A stretch of DNA of 64,000 bases from Luedemannella flava (GCF_039528515.1 NZ_BAAALT010000053.1:162629-226628), one strand, 5' to 3'; shown: positions 9,105 to 18,125, numbered from the stretch's first letter. The notes: generated from the letters alone by a model not told the origin. Translations and numbers: made by a program.

Positions 9105-9121
9105 CCTGACACCGTGTCAGG
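9105..9121. promoter_or_regulatory. MerR-type operator (perfect palindrome)
   Basis: CCTGACACCGTGTCAGG is a perfect 8+1+8 palindrome located 15 bases before the merR start, directly after a TTGACC that could be the -35 hexamer. TTGACC with a CTGACAC/GTGTCAG dyad in a stretched spacer is the classical layout of MerR/TipA-type autoregulated promoters. The site is intact although the regulator gene is frameshifted. Confidence 0.65.
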
Positions 9122-9136
9122 CCGCACGATGAGGCG

Positions 9137-9600
9137 GTGTTCAGCATCGGAGATTTCGCAGCACTCGGCCGCGTGCCGGTGCGTATGCTGCGCCACTACG
9201 ACGCGATCGGCCTGATGCGGCCCGCCGCCACGGATCCGGCCAGCGGGTACCGCTACTACCGAGCCGACCAGTTGCGCCGGCTCAACCGGATCGTCGCTCT
9301 GAAGGATCTGGGCTCACGCTCGCGCAGGTCGCCGACATCGTCGATGACAAGGTCACCGTCGAGGAGCTGCACGGCATGCTCCGGCTGCGGCGCGCACAAC
9401 TGGAGGAGCAGCTCAGCGCCGATGCCGCCCGGCTGGCGGGGATCGAGGCGCGGCTGCCATGGCGGCTATCGCAACTGATGATGGCGTCGCCCACGCGGCG
9501 TCCGCGGCCGGCGCGGAACTGCCGGACCCGCCGCGAACTTCCCGGCTCCGGTTGGCCAGGTGGCGTGTCAGCCCCCGCTGCTGCCTCCATCGATGTGGCG
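9137..9600 (+). pseudogene. MerR-family regulator, broken by frameshifts
   Basis: The first ~58 codons encode a perfect MerR DNA-binding domain (FSIGDFAALGRVPVRMLRHYD, GYRYYRADQLRRLNRI, LKDLG). After 9313 the frame is lost by one missing base; the expected continuation (TLAQVADIVDDKVTVEELHGM then LRLRRAQLEEQLSADAARLAG) is read in the next frame. A second shift near 9460 moves the remnant again. The product as written would be an HTH followed by nonsense. Either the gene is dead or the two shifts are sequencing errors; the ligand-binding domain is also short. Confidence 0.75.
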
Positions 9601-9712
9601 TAGCACAGTGTCGAGCAGGTCGGCAGCCAGTGCCGCCGCGGTCTACGCTGGCAGGTCCTCGACGCTGGCCACGAAGCAGTTCTATCAGAGCCGCCCAGCT
9701 GCCCGCTGCGCA

Positions 9713-9746
9713 CACGGGAGGGGCGGCTCTCGCCGCCCCTCCCGTG
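9713..9746. terminator. Strong hairpin terminator
   Basis: A perfect 15-bp stem (9713-9727 with 9732-9746) with a TCTC loop, located 6 bases after the stop of the leftward aldo/keto reductase gene. It would end that transcript and also any readthrough from the merR remnant. Confidence 0.8.
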
Positions 9747-9752
9747 CTGCGG

Positions 9753-10739
9753 TCAGACGCTGACGCGCTGTCCGGCGTCGATGCCCTGGCCGGCGGCGTC
9801 CAGGCGGGCCCGGGTCTCGTCGTCCAGGGTCAGCTCGACCGCGCCGAGCGACTCCTCCAGCTGGGCGACGTTGCTCGCGCCGATGATCGGGATGACCGGG
9901 ACCTCGCCGCCCATGAGCCACGCGAGGACGACCTGGTTGGGCGTGGCGCCGAGCTCCGCGGCCACCGCCTTCAGCTCGGCGAGCCGCACGGCGTTCGACG
10001 GGTGGTCGTAGGTGAGCGGCAGCTCGACGTCCGAGCGCTGGTAGGCGCCCTTGAGCAGCGGCGTGTACGCCATCACCGTGATGTCGTTCTCGGCCGCGTA
10101 GTCGAGCAGCTCGTCGCTGGCCTGGTCGGTCTGGCGGGGCAGCTGCCGCGTCCACAGGTACGTGTACTTCTGCTGCACCGCCGTGAACCCGGGCCGGCCC
10201 GCCGCCCGCGCCAGGGAGCGGGCCTGCTCGAGCCGCCACGCCGCGATGTTGGACGCGCCCAGGGCGCGGGCCCTGCCCGACTCGGCGATCTCGGCGAGCG
10301 CGTCGACGCGCTCCTCCAGCGGGGCCGACCGGTCGTCCCAGTGGGCGTAGAGCAGGTCGACGTGGTCGACGTCGAAGCGCCGCAGGCTCTTCTCGAACGC
10401 CGCCCGGATGGTGTCGCCGCGCAGGCCCTCGAAGAAGTCCGGCCAGGGCTTCTCCGGGTCGGTCGTCTGGGCACCCAGCTTGGTCGCGAGCACGACCTCG
10501 TCGCGGACGCCGCGCGAGCGCACCCAGCGGCCGATGACCTCCTCGCTCTCGCCGCCCTTGCCGAGCCACTGGTTGTAGCAGTCGGCGCTGTCGAGGAACG
10601 TGCCGCCCGCCGCGTGGAAGCGGTCGAGCAGGTCGAACGCGACTTTCTCCTCGGTGTACGTGCCGAAGTACATCGTGCCCAGGGCCAGGGCGCTGACCGT
10701 GATGCCGCCCTGCGGGCCGGCGATGACTCGCTGCTGCAT
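9753..10739 (-). CDS. Aldo/keto reductase
   Basis: 328 residues from ATG 10739, which has a GGGGAG site upstream. The TIM-barrel NADPH-dependent oxidoreductase family is clear: LGTMYFG, the catalytic Asp and Tyr in FLDSADCYN, Lys in VVLATKLG, His in YAHWDD, then ASNIAAW and the C-terminal cofactor-binding IPIIGASNVAQLEES. It reduces an aldehyde or ketone; substrate unknown. It lies 65 bases downstream of the EEP gene on the same strand and could be the last gene of the glycan operon, but could equally have its own promoter. Confidence 0.92.
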   Translation of the reverse strand: MQQRVIAGPQGGITVSALALGTMYFGTYTEEKVAFDLLDRFHAAGGTFLDSADCYNQWLGKGGESEEVIGRWVRSRGVRDEVVLATKLGAQTTDPEKPWPDFFEGLRGDTIRAAFEKSLRRFDVDHVDLLYAHWDDRSAPLEERVDALAEIAESGRARALGASNIAAWRLEQARSLARAAGRPGFTAVQQKYTYLWTRQLPRQTDQASDELLDYAAENDITVMAYTPLLKGAYQRSDVELPLTYDHPSNAVRLAELKAVAAELGATPNQVVLAWLMGGEVPVIPIIGASNVAQLEESLGAVELTLDDETRARLDAAGQGIDAGQRVSV

Positions 10740-10804
10740 GTTTCTCCCCAACTCTCCGTGGCCGGTGCGGCACCGACCGCTTCTATAGAAGTACCCAAAT
10801 ACGC

Positions 10805-11965
10805 CTAGTGGCGCAAACCAACCTTCAGTTCCTGGGCCTTGTGGTCCGACAGGCCCGCGCTGTCGCGGATGTCGTACGTGTAGACGTCCAACGACCCGCC
10901 CGCGAAGACGTGGTCGAGGCGCCACCATCCGTGCCCCCGCGCGTCCCATGTCGACGGATAGAGCCCGCCGCTCGTGACCTCCTGCTGACGCAGGCGGTCA
11001 CGCAGGACGTCCAGCTCGCCCATGGCGCTGGTGCTGTTGAAGTCGCCGGACACCAGCGCCGGACCGGACACCGTGTCCAGGTCGGCGGTGAGTGCCCGCC
11101 AGCTCGCCTCGCGGCGGGCCGACTGCTCCCGGATGACCGAGTAGAACCGGCCGGTGAACGGGCTGCGCCCGCCGTCGAGCTGCACCGGGATGTGCACGTT
11201 GTAGAACGCGACGGTCCCACCCCCGACCACGATGTCGGTGCGCAGCGTCTTCGTCGTCCAGTACGGCAGGAAGTCGGTGCCGGGCGGCGGCGCGCTGCCC
11301 CGCTCGGCCGACAGCCACGCCGAGCCGTCCAGGGCCCGGCTGCTCACGATCGGGAGCCGGGACAGCGTGATCAGCTCGCTGTTCGCCACGATCTCGTAGC
11401 CCGGGAACTCGCGTTTGATCTCCGCGAGCTTGTCGATCGGGCGCGGCGCGTCGGTGAAGTACAGGTACTCCTGCAACAGGTAGACGTCCGCGTCGAAGCG
11501 GCGAAGATAGTCGTAGAACGCGGCCGGGTCCTCGTCCTGCTCCCAGAACTGGGTGTTCCAGGACACCACCTTGATCGCGCCGGCCGGCACCGTGGGTGCG
11601 CCGCCCGGCAGCCGCAGGCCGGCCTGCGGGACCCCGGCCAGGAGCGCGACCGTCGCCAGGAGCGCGGTCACCGCCCGGACCCGCCGGCACGAGGCGAGCG
11701 GCACGAGCGCCGCCAGGACCAGCGGCATGGCCACGAACAGGAACGGCGGCGCCAGGTCCGGCAACAGCATCCACCAGAACCGCCCCGACAGGAACGGGTG
11801 CGTCACGACGTACCCCAGCCAGAGGCCGGTGGCGACGAGGGTGACGCGCCCCGCGGCCCGCCGCCACCGCGGCGGCCGCGTCACCGAGTCGGCCGGAGCG
11901 GCCGGAGCCGGTGGCGGGGAAACCGCCACCACCTCCGGCCGCGCGGGCCCCAACAACGAGGTCAT
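10805..11965 (-). CDS. Membrane-anchored endonuclease/exonuclease/phosphatase-family hydrolase
   Basis: 386 residues. After a Pro/Ala-rich cytoplasmic head come three hydrophobic segments (residues ~40-60, 65-95, 98-115), then an extracytoplasmic EEP domain: VVSWNTQFW, the metal-binding Glu in LLQEYLY, NVHIPVQ, SGDFNSTSAMGEL and the terminal LSDHK. EEP enzymes hydrolyse phosphodiesters or phosphomonoesters. Placed last in an operon with a UbiA prenyltransferase and glycosyltransferases (ATGA overlap with the upstream gene), a role in cleaving a phosphate from a lipid-linked sugar or wall polymer is plausible, but this is inference. Confidence 0.82.
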   Translation of the reverse strand: MTSLLGPARPEVVAVSPPPAPAAPADSVTRPPRWRRAAGRVTLVATGLWLGYVVTHPFLSGRFWWMLLPDLAPPFLFVAMPLVLAALVPLASCRRVRAVTALLATVALLAGVPQAGLRLPGGAPTVPAGAIKVVSWNTQFWEQDEDPAAFYDYLRRFDADVYLLQEYLYFTDAPRPIDKLAEIKREFPGYEIVANSELITLSRLPIVSSRALDGSAWLSAERGSAPPPGTDFLPYWTTKTLRTDIVVGGGTVAFYNVHIPVQLDGGRSPFTGRFYSVIREQSARREASWRALTADLDTVSGPALVSGDFNSTSAMGELDVLRDRLRQQEVTSGGLYPSTWDARGHGWWRLDHVFAGGSLDVYTYDIRDSAGLSDHKAQELKVGLRH

Positions 11966-12981
11966 GCCGGCGCCGTCTCAGCGAGCAGCGGGTCGTAGAG
12001 GCGCCGGAACGAGTCCGACACCAGCCACTGGGCCGCCCCGACCGCCACCCCGGACGCGATCGTCACGTTGACGATGAAGTGCACCGCCGTGAAGTACGCG
12101 AGGAAGGCGACCCCGCGCTGGCGGGCGACGAACCGGTACATGCCCAGGTCCGCGCCGAGCGACGCGGCCAGCGCCGCCGCCGGCACCAGCAGGGCCAACG
12201 GCCCGAACAGCAGCGCCAGCGGCAGGGAGACGACGGCCCCGAGGGCGGCCACGCTGCCGCCCGCACGTGACGACGTCTCAAACCCGCGCGCGAACGCCTT
12301 GCGGCGCGCGTAGAGCGGCACCCGGGCCCGCGCCCGCTTGAACAGCTTGCGCAGCAACGGGACCAGCTGGTCGTCGTGGTCGTGGCGGGCGCGCACCTCC
12401 TCGGTCAGCAGCATGTCGTAGCGCTGGGTGAGGCGGTGGCCGTAGTCGACCTCCTCGGTCTGGCGCAGCTTGGTGTTGAACGGTCCGACCTCGTCGAACG
12501 CCGAGCGGCGCAGCGCGCACACCGCCGGGAACATGAACGAGATCAGCCCCACCGAGGTCACGGACCAGTAGTGGTACTGCAGGGCCCGGTACTCCTCGAC
12601 CATGCTGTCGCGGATGAGTGGCACCGGGTCGTGCACGCCGCACACGGCCGCGAGTTTGGCGTCGGCCTCAAGGAGCGCCACCGACCGCGAGATCGCCTCG
12701 GGGTCGAGCGCCACGTCCGAGTCGACGAACATGAGGATCTCGCCGGAGCTCGCCGCGACGCCCAGGTTGCGGGCGCCGGCGCAGCCGGAGTTGTACGGCG
12801 TGCGCAGGACGCGCACCCCCATGCTCTCCGCGATCGCGATGGAGTCGTCGGTGCTGCCGTCGTCCACCATGATCAGTTCGATGTTCCGGTAGGTCTGCGC
12901 CTGGATGGAGCCCAGGCACAGCCGCAGCGACGCGGCGTAGTTGTAGTTCGGCACGATGACCGACACGAGCGGTTGCGACAC
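11962..12981 (-). CDS. Membrane-anchored family 2 glycosyltransferase
   Basis: 339 residues from a GTG start. GT-A features: VSVIVPNYNYA, LIMVDDGSTDDS, GCAGARNLG, the metal site FVDSDVALDP and the acceptor-side TEEVDYGHRLT (ED-like motif). Two hydrophobic C-terminal segments anchor it. It is separated by three bases from the paralogue upstream and overlaps the EEP gene by ATGA, so all three are translated together. It probably adds one residue to the same lipid-linked acceptor as its paralogue; sugar specificity cannot be read. Confidence 0.88.
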   Translation of the reverse strand: MSQPLVSVIVPNYNYAASLRLCLGSIQAQTYRNIELIMVDDGSTDDSIAIAESMGVRVLRTPYNSGCAGARNLGVAASSGEILMFVDSDVALDPEAISRSVALLEADAKLAAVCGVHDPVPLIRDSMVEEYRALQYHYWSVTSVGLISFMFPAVCALRRSAFDEVGPFNTKLRQTEEVDYGHRLTQRYDMLLTEEVRARHDHDDQLVPLLRKLFKRARARVPLYARRKAFARGFETSSRAGGSVAALGAVVSLPLALLFGPLALLVPAAALAASLGADLGMYRFVARQRGVAFLAYFTAVHFIVNVTIASGVAVGAAQWLVSDSFRRLYDPLLAETAPA

Positions 12982-12984
12982 GGC

Positions 12985-13995
12985 TCAGGCCCCCTGCATC
13001 GACAGGCTGTAGGTGGTGCGGAAGTCCCGCGAGAACAGGCACTGGAACAGGCCCGCCCCGACGGCCAGGCCGACGGTGACGTTCACGACGAAGTGCACCG
13101 CGGTGTAGTAGACGAGGAACCACGGCGACACGTGCTTACGCACCTCGCGGTACATCGGGATGTCCGCGGCGACGAACGCCGCGAACAGGGCGACCGGGAC
13201 CAGGGTCCAGGCCGCGCCCAACACGAACGGCAGAACCATGGCGAGTACGGCGCCCAGCGCGGCGATGCTGCCCCACCCCCGCGACCCGTTGGTCGGGCCG
13301 CCGGAGAAGTCGGGGCGGTTGAGGAACAGCGGTACGTGCAGCCGCGCCCGGTGGAAGAACTTGTTGAGCAGCACGCCGAACCTGTCGTCGTGGTCGTGCG
13401 CGCCGACGACCTCGTCGGTGAGCAGGATCCGGTACCGCTGGGTGAGCCGGTGGCCGTAGTCGGCGTTCTCGCTGTGCCGCAGCGCCGGGTTGAACCCGCC
13501 GACCTCGGCGAACACCGACGCCTTGATGGCGAAGATGGCCGTGAACACCGTGCTGGTGTCGCCGAGGTCGCCGATCCACCACGAGTACAGCTGCAGCGAC
13601 CGGTACTCCTCGACGAGGCTGTCGCGGACGAGCGGTTTGGGCGTGTAGGTGCCGCACACCGCACCGATGTTCGGCTCGGTGAGCATGAGGCGCACCGCGT
13701 TGGTCACCGCGTCCGGGCGCAGGGCGACGTCGGAGTCCAGGAAGAACAGGATCTCCCCGGTGGCCACCTCGGCGCCCAGGTTGCGGGCCGCCGGGGCGCC
13801 GATATTCGTGCCGGTGCGGAGCACGCGCGCCCCCCGCGACCGGGCGATCTCCACAGAGTTGTCGGTGCTGTTGTCGTCGATGACGATGACTTCGATGGCG
13901 GGGTAGTCCTGGCCGTTGACGGCGGCCAGGCACAGATCCAGCGTCTTGGCGTAGTTGTAGTTGGGAATGATGACCGACACGGTCGGCGTGTTCAT
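12985..13995 (-). CDS. Membrane-anchored family 2 glycosyltransferase
   Basis: 336 residues from ATG 13995. VSVIIPNYNYAKTLDLCLAA, IDDNSTDNSVEIA, GAPAARNLG, FLDSDVALRP and ENADYGHRLTQRY mark a GT2 enzyme very close in layout to the gene at 11962 and related to the one at 638. Hydrophobic segments near residues 245-275 and 295-320 anchor the C-terminus. It begins 15 bases after the UbiA gene in the same operon. Tandem duplication followed by specialisation is the likely history. Confidence 0.88.
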   Translation of the reverse strand: MNTPTVSVIIPNYNYAKTLDLCLAAVNGQDYPAIEVIVIDDNSTDNSVEIARSRGARVLRTGTNIGAPAARNLGAEVATGEILFFLDSDVALRPDAVTNAVRLMLTEPNIGAVCGTYTPKPLVRDSLVEEYRSLQLYSWWIGDLGDTSTVFTAIFAIKASVFAEVGGFNPALRHSENADYGHRLTQRYRILLTDEVVGAHDHDDRFGVLLNKFFHRARLHVPLFLNRPDFSGGPTNGSRGWGSIAALGAVLAMVLPFVLGAAWTLVPVALFAAFVAADIPMYREVRKHVSPWFLVYYTAVHFVVNVTVGLAVGAGLFQCLFSRDFRTTYSLSMQGA

Positions 13996-14010
13996 GTGTC
14001 GTCGCCCTTT

Positions 14011-14946
14011 CTAGTGCGCGGCGAACAGGGTGGAGCCGATGAGCGCGGCCCACAGGGTTGAGTTGATCAACATGGCGCGGTCGCGGAGCAGGACCCGGAC
14101 GGGCTCGCCGCCGCTGGTCTCCACGACCACGACCTGCAGGTAGCGGGCCAGCCCGAAGAGCGCGAACGGCACGGAGCCGAGCAGCGCGACCGTCGTGTAC
14201 GGCGGCGGGACCGCGGTGTTGAGGTGGAACAGGAAGGCGCTGATCGCCAGCACGGCGCACAGCACGATCAGGTACTCGAGGTACTGCGAGGAGTACCCCC
14301 GCAGGGACGGCCGGTGGGCCAGGCCACCCGCGCCGACCTCGTGACGCCGCTTGCCGAGGATCATCAGCAGGCACACCGCGAAGACCGCGATGAGCAGCCA
14401 GCTCTGCACCGGCACCTCGGCGGCCAGGTAGCCCTGGACGACCCGCAGCACGAAGCCGAGGGCCACGACGAACACGTCCACCAGCGGCACGTGCTTGAGC
14501 CCGCGGGTGTAGGCGACGTTGAGCACCAGGTACACCCCGAGCGGCCACCAGGCGATGGCCGGCCCGCCCAGCACCACGGCCACCAACGCGGCCGAGACCA
14601 GGGCGCCGTAGGCGTACGCCAGGGGGACCGGGACCCGGCCCGAGGCGATCGGGCGCAGCCGCTTCTTCGGGTGCACCCGGTCGCGGTGCCGGTCGGCGAT
14701 GTCGTTGATGATGTACACGGCCGAGGAGGCGAGGATGAAGCCCAGCACGGCCCAGCCCACCGCGAACAGCGGGCCCGCGCGCAGTGCCGCCGGATCGAGC
14801 AGCGCGAGCGGCACGACCAGCAGATTCTTAACCCATTGGTACGGCCGGATCAGCGCGATCAGGTCCCGCACCAGCCCGACCGGGCGCGTGGGCGCCGTTA
14901 TGGTGAGAGGCGGTGACGTGCTGATCGCTTCGTCGATAATGGTCAT
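14011..14946 (-). CDS. UbiA-family prenyltransferase, decaprenyl-phosphate phosphoribosyltransferase-like
   Basis: 311 residues, about eight to nine membrane helices. The first Asp-rich motif is IINDIADRHRDRVHPKKRLRPIASGR (NDxxDxxxD plus K-R-x-R-P-I), the form seen in the DPPR synthase branch of UbiA (mycobacterial Rv3806c type) rather than in quinone enzymes. YTRGLKHVPLVDVFVVALGFVLR supplies the second Asp region. That branch transfers 5-phosphoribosyl from PRPP to decaprenyl phosphate. The neighbours (glycosyltransferases, an EEP hydrolase, an epimerase) fit a pathway that builds a polyprenyl-phosphate sugar, but this copy sits outside an arabinogalactan locus, so its donor may differ. Confidence 0.85.
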   Translation of the reverse strand: MTIIDEAISTSPPLTITAPTRPVGLVRDLIALIRPYQWVKNLLVVPLALLDPAALRAGPLFAVGWAVLGFILASSAVYIINDIADRHRDRVHPKKRLRPIASGRVPVPLAYAYGALVSAALVAVVLGGPAIAWWPLGVYLVLNVAYTRGLKHVPLVDVFVVALGFVLRVVQGYLAAEVPVQSWLLIAVFAVCLLMILGKRRHEVGAGGLAHRPSLRGYSSQYLEYLIVLCAVLAISAFLFHLNTAVPPPYTTVALLGSVPFALFGLARYLQVVVVETSGGEPVRVLLRDRAMLINSTLWAALIGSTLFAAH

Positions 14947-14969
14947 GGCTGTACCTCCAATAAGGACGG

Positions 14970-16007
14970 TTAGAAGACCGCCTTGGCGAGGGAGAGCGCG
15001 CCCTGACGCCAGGGCTCACGACTGGTGCGGCCAGTCGAGGACTTGCTGGTGGCGGTCCGGTTGCACCGCCACCAGTCGTACGTGCGCAGGATGGCGTCGC
15101 GGTTGGACAGCTTCGGCGCGAAGCCGAGCACCTCCCGGGCCTTGTCGATGCTCACGTACGAGTCGGCCATCAGCTTGTGCAGCAGGCGGCCGTACACGGG
15201 GGACAACTTGGTGCGTTCCAGCAGCCGCAGCGTGGCCAGGGCGGGCTTCGCGGGCACCGAGATGACCCGCTTGCCGTGCCCGGCCGCGTCGAGCACGGCC
15301 TGGAAGTCCTGCCGGATCGTGCCGAACTCGGCCGCCGCCAGGTTGAACGTGTCGTTCGCGATGTCCGCCGGCGCGTCCAGGGCGGTCCGCACGGCGTCGA
15401 CGAGGTCGTCGATGGCGAACATCTGGATCCTCACGTCGCCCTTGCCGAGGACGGGGAAGTTGTGGCCCTCCTCGGCCCACTCGAAGAGCATCGCGAACAG
15501 GCCCATCCGGCCCGGCCCGAGGAACGTCTTGGGCCGCAGCATCGGCACGCACAGGCCGTACCGGCGGAACTCCTCGCCGACCTCCTCGGCGCGGGCCTTC
15601 GCCCGGCTGTAGGGGTCGACGGGGGAGCGGGGGTAGTCCTCCGTGGTCGGGACCACGTCGGGCAGGCCGTACACGGCGGTGGACGAGATGTGCACGACGC
15701 GGGGGGTGTGGGCGAGCAGGGCCGCGTCGAGCACGTTGCGGGTGCCGCCGACGATGATCGAGTCGATCTCGGCGGCGCTGTAGGTGGGCAGCGCCGCGGC
15801 CGTGTGGACGACGGCGTCCACCCCGGCGACGGCCGACTGGACGGCGGCCCGGTCGCGCACGTCGCCGATCTTGTAGTCGACGCCGGGCACGGGCTCGAGC
15901 GGCTCGCGCAGGTCGACGCTGCGCACGTGGAGACCGGAGTCGGCCAGCGAGCGCACGACGGCGCCGCCGAGCATCCCGGAACCACCGGTGACAAGGACGG
16001 ACTTCAC
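14970..16007 (-). CDS. NAD-dependent epimerase/dehydratase (extended SDR)
   Basis: 345 residues from GTG 16007, chosen because it gives the usual 4-bp GTGA overlap with the aminotransferase; GTG 16010 is possible. The Rossmann motif is VLVTGGSGMLGG, followed by IGDVRD, HTAAALP, the Ser/Thr of ISSTAVYG and the catalytic YSRAK. LRPKTFLGPGRMGL and a C-terminal DWWR complete the fold. Likely acts on a nucleotide- or lipid-linked sugar for the glycan pathway; paired with UbiA it could be a 2'-keto-type epimerisation partner, though the usual DprE1/E2 pair is absent. Confidence 0.87.
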   Translation of the reverse strand: MKSVLVTGGSGMLGGAVVRSLADSGLHVRSVDLREPLEPVPGVDYKIGDVRDRAAVQSAVAGVDAVVHTAAALPTYSAAEIDSIIVGGTRNVLDAALLAHTPRVVHISSTAVYGLPDVVPTTEDYPRSPVDPYSRAKARAEEVGEEFRRYGLCVPMLRPKTFLGPGRMGLFAMLFEWAEEGHNFPVLGKGDVRIQMFAIDDLVDAVRTALDAPADIANDTFNLAAAEFGTIRQDFQAVLDAAGHGKRVISVPAKPALATLRLLERTKLSPVYGRLLHKLMADSYVSIDKAREVLGFAPKLSNRDAILRTYDWWRCNRTATSKSSTGRTSREPWRQGALSLAKAVF

Positions 16008-17431
16008 CACAGTGACGACACCTTCTCTCGAACGAAACGGGTGACGAGGCGGGGCAGGCCGACGGCCAGGGTGGCGTCGAGCGCGTCGAGGAACCGCTCG
16101 ACGTCGGCCGGGTCGGTGACCAACGGCGGACCCACCACCAGCGGGTTCTTGCCGTTGAGCGTGTAGTAGGCGTAGATGTCGTGCCGGCGGTAGAGGTCGT
16201 CGATCACCGCGCAGGTCACGAGCTTCGTGCCGAACTGGGGGTCGCGGGCGATGCCGCCGGGGGCGAGCTTGCCGATCAGGTCCAGGACCTTGTTCGGGCG
16301 CAGGAACACGCCCCACAGGGCGCCGGCGCCCCGCACCTCGACGACCTCGTCCTCGTGCTCCTTGGCGATGCGGGCCAGGCCCGGGCCGAGGATCCGCTCG
16401 ATCGCGCGGGCGCGCGCGGGGAAGTCCTCCTCGACCGCGACGTTGATCGCCTCGATCGCGGTGGCGCACTCCTCGCCGAAGCCGTAGTACGTCGTGGAGG
16501 TCGACTGCAGCAGGGCGTCCTTCATGCTGTCGTACGCCTTGCGGAAGATCGGCTCCCGCGCCACGTACGCCGAGATGGACGACTTGCCGCCGCCGAACGA
16601 CTTCGACGTCGTCACCACGTCCGGGATCAGGCCCGGGTAGCGCATGAAGTAGAACATCGTCCCGGTCTTGCCCCAGCCGGTGTAGATCTCGTCGAACACC
16701 AGCACGATGTCCTCGGCCGTGCACAGCTCGCGCAGCCCGCGCAGGAACTCCTCCGAGCAGTGCCGCATCGTCGAGGCACTGAACGGCTCGATGAACAGCG
16801 CGTACACGTCGCTGCTGCCGTCGTCCCGGCGGTGCTCGGCGATCAGCTGCCTGACCGCCTCGAGGTCGCCGTACGGGAAGACGACCACGCCGGGGATGCC
16901 GGGGAACGCGAAGTGGTTCTGCGAGCTGCCCGTCAGGCTGCCCGAACCGAGCAGCTTGCCGTGGAAGCTGATGTCGGCCCGCAGGATCGTGTTCCGCTTG
17001 CCGCCGTGGTACTTGTACGCCAGCTTGACCGCGCCCTCCACCGCCTCCGCACCGGAGTTGGGCAGGAACGACATGTTCAGGTCACCCGGCAGGACGGCCG
17101 CGAGGTTGTGACCGAGCGCCCCGACGTACGGCGAGAAGTAGGTCTTGTGCACCTCCATGCGACCCTGCCGGGCGAAGCGCTCCCGCGCGGCGATGATCCG
17201 CGGGTGGTTGTGGCCGTGGTTGAGCACGCCCACCCCGCCCGTGAAGTCGAGGATGCGCCGGCCGTCGCGGGTGGTGATGACCGCGCCCTCGGCGTGGTCG
17301 ACCAGCTCCTGGCCGAAGCCGAACGAGGTCATGAGCTTGACCTGGCTGGCGTTGACGTGGTCGCGGTACAGCTGGTGCACCTGCTTGACCGACAACTGCT
17401 CGCAGTCGTCGAGGCTGATCAGGTTGGTCAT
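16004..17431 (-). CDS. Class III PLP-dependent aminotransferase
   Basis: 475 residues from ATG 17431 with GAAGGGAG upstream. Fold-type I class III features: GVGVLNHGHNHPRI, PNSGAEAVEGAVKLA, SFHGKLLGSGSLTG, the cofactor Asp in LVFDEIYTGWGKTG and the Schiff-base Lys in VTTSKSFGGG. Class III enzymes transfer amino groups to or from terminal carbonyls, and related glycan clusters use them for amino-sugar or amino-acid modification. As the first enzyme gene after the BTAD regulator, it likely supplies an amino group or amine building block for the operon's product. Confidence 0.88.
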   Translation of the reverse strand: MTNLISLDDCEQLSVKQVHQLYRDHVNASQVKLMTSFGFGQELVDHAEGAVITTRDGRRILDFTGGVGVLNHGHNHPRIIAARERFARQGRMEVHKTYFSPYVGALGHNLAAVLPGDLNMSFLPNSGAEAVEGAVKLAYKYHGGKRNTILRADISFHGKLLGSGSLTGSSQNHFAFPGIPGVVVFPYGDLEAVRQLIAEHRRDDGSSDVYALFIEPFSASTMRHCSEEFLRGLRELCTAEDIVLVFDEIYTGWGKTGTMFYFMRYPGLIPDVVTTSKSFGGGKSSISAYVAREPIFRKAYDSMKDALLQSTSTTYYGFGEECATAIEAINVAVEEDFPARARAIERILGPGLARIAKEHEDEVVEVRGAGALWGVFLRPNKVLDLIGKLAPGGIARDPQFGTKLVTCAVIDDLYRRHDIYAYYTLNGKNPLVVGPPLVTDPADVERFLDALDATLAVGLPRLVTRFVREKVSSLW

Positions 17432-17447
17432 CGTGGTCTCCCTTCAG

Positions 17448-18125
17448 TCAGGCCTGGATCAGTTCCGCGTTGGCCCGCGCCGCCACGTCGGTCCACCGGC
17501 GGGCCTGTCCCCGTAGGCCCAGCCGGTGGTGCGCGGCGACGATCAGCTCGTACGCGTCGAAGTCGTAGGGGTCGATGAGGCTGGCGCGGCGGGCCCACTG
17601 GATGACCGTCCAGTCGTCGCCGGCGTCGAGCGCGGCCCGGCACAGTTCGTGCGCGCCCCGCAGGGCCTGGGTGTGCAGCCACTCGCGCTGGTCGAGCAAC
17701 CAGAGGCTGTCCTCGTCGGGCAGCAGCGGCCCGGCGTAGTGCGCCATCGCGGTCGTCAGGTGTGCGACGACCGCGTCGCGGTCACCGACGCGGGCGGCCT
17801 CCGTGCCCGCCCGCATCGAGGACTCGAACCGCGCGAGGTCGGTGGTGACCCGCTCGCCGTTGAGCTGGTAACCACGTTCGGTGGTGACGATCGAGGCGTC
17901 GCCCAGGACACGGCGCACGGCGTGCACCGCGACCTTGACGGAGGTGGCGCCCACCCGCGGCCAGAGCGCGTCGCCGAGCTCCTCGCGCGAGACCACCCGG
18001 TCGCGGTGCAACAGCAGGTACTGGAACAGGGCACGTGCCCGACCAGCCCCCCAGGCCGTCACCGGCTGACCGGCCACGGTCAACCGGAAGCCGCCGAGCA
18101 CCTGTGCGACCGCCTCGCCCGACAT
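17448..18125 (-). CDS. BTAD-domain transcriptional regulator (small SARP-like)
   Basis: 225 residues from ATG 18125 behind AGGAGG. The first ~95 residues form an OmpR-like winged helix (GGFRLTVAGQPVTAW, ALFQYLLLHRDRVVSREEL, the recognition-helix region SVKVAVHAVRRVLG, TTERGYQL). The rest is the helical BTAD bundle (DLARFESSMRAG through FDAYELIVAAHHRLG). No ATPase or TPR extension, so it is the small activator type. It is the promoter-proximal gene, 16 bases from the aminotransferase, and likely activates this operon; such regulators typically bind direct repeats near the -35 of their targets. Confidence 0.88.
   Translation of the reverse strand: MSGEAVAQVLGGFRLTVAGQPVTAWGAGRARALFQYLLLHRDRVVSREELGDALWPRVGATSVKVAVHAVRRVLGDASIVTTERGYQLNGERVTTDLARFESSMRAGTEAARVGDRDAVVAHLTTAMAHYAGPLLPDEDSLWLLDQREWLHTQALRGAHELCRAALDAGDDWTVIQWARRASLIDPYDFDAYELIVAAHHRLGLRGQARRWTDVAARANAELIQA

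Noticed and set aside
9459..10808. 449-codon frame on the plus strand over the aldo/keto reductase
   Set aside because: Antisense to a complete enzyme with all catalytic residues; composition is that of a shadow frame.
12376..14061. 561-codon frame on the plus strand across the two glycosyltransferases
   Set aside because: Crosses two real genes on the other strand and shows no domain.
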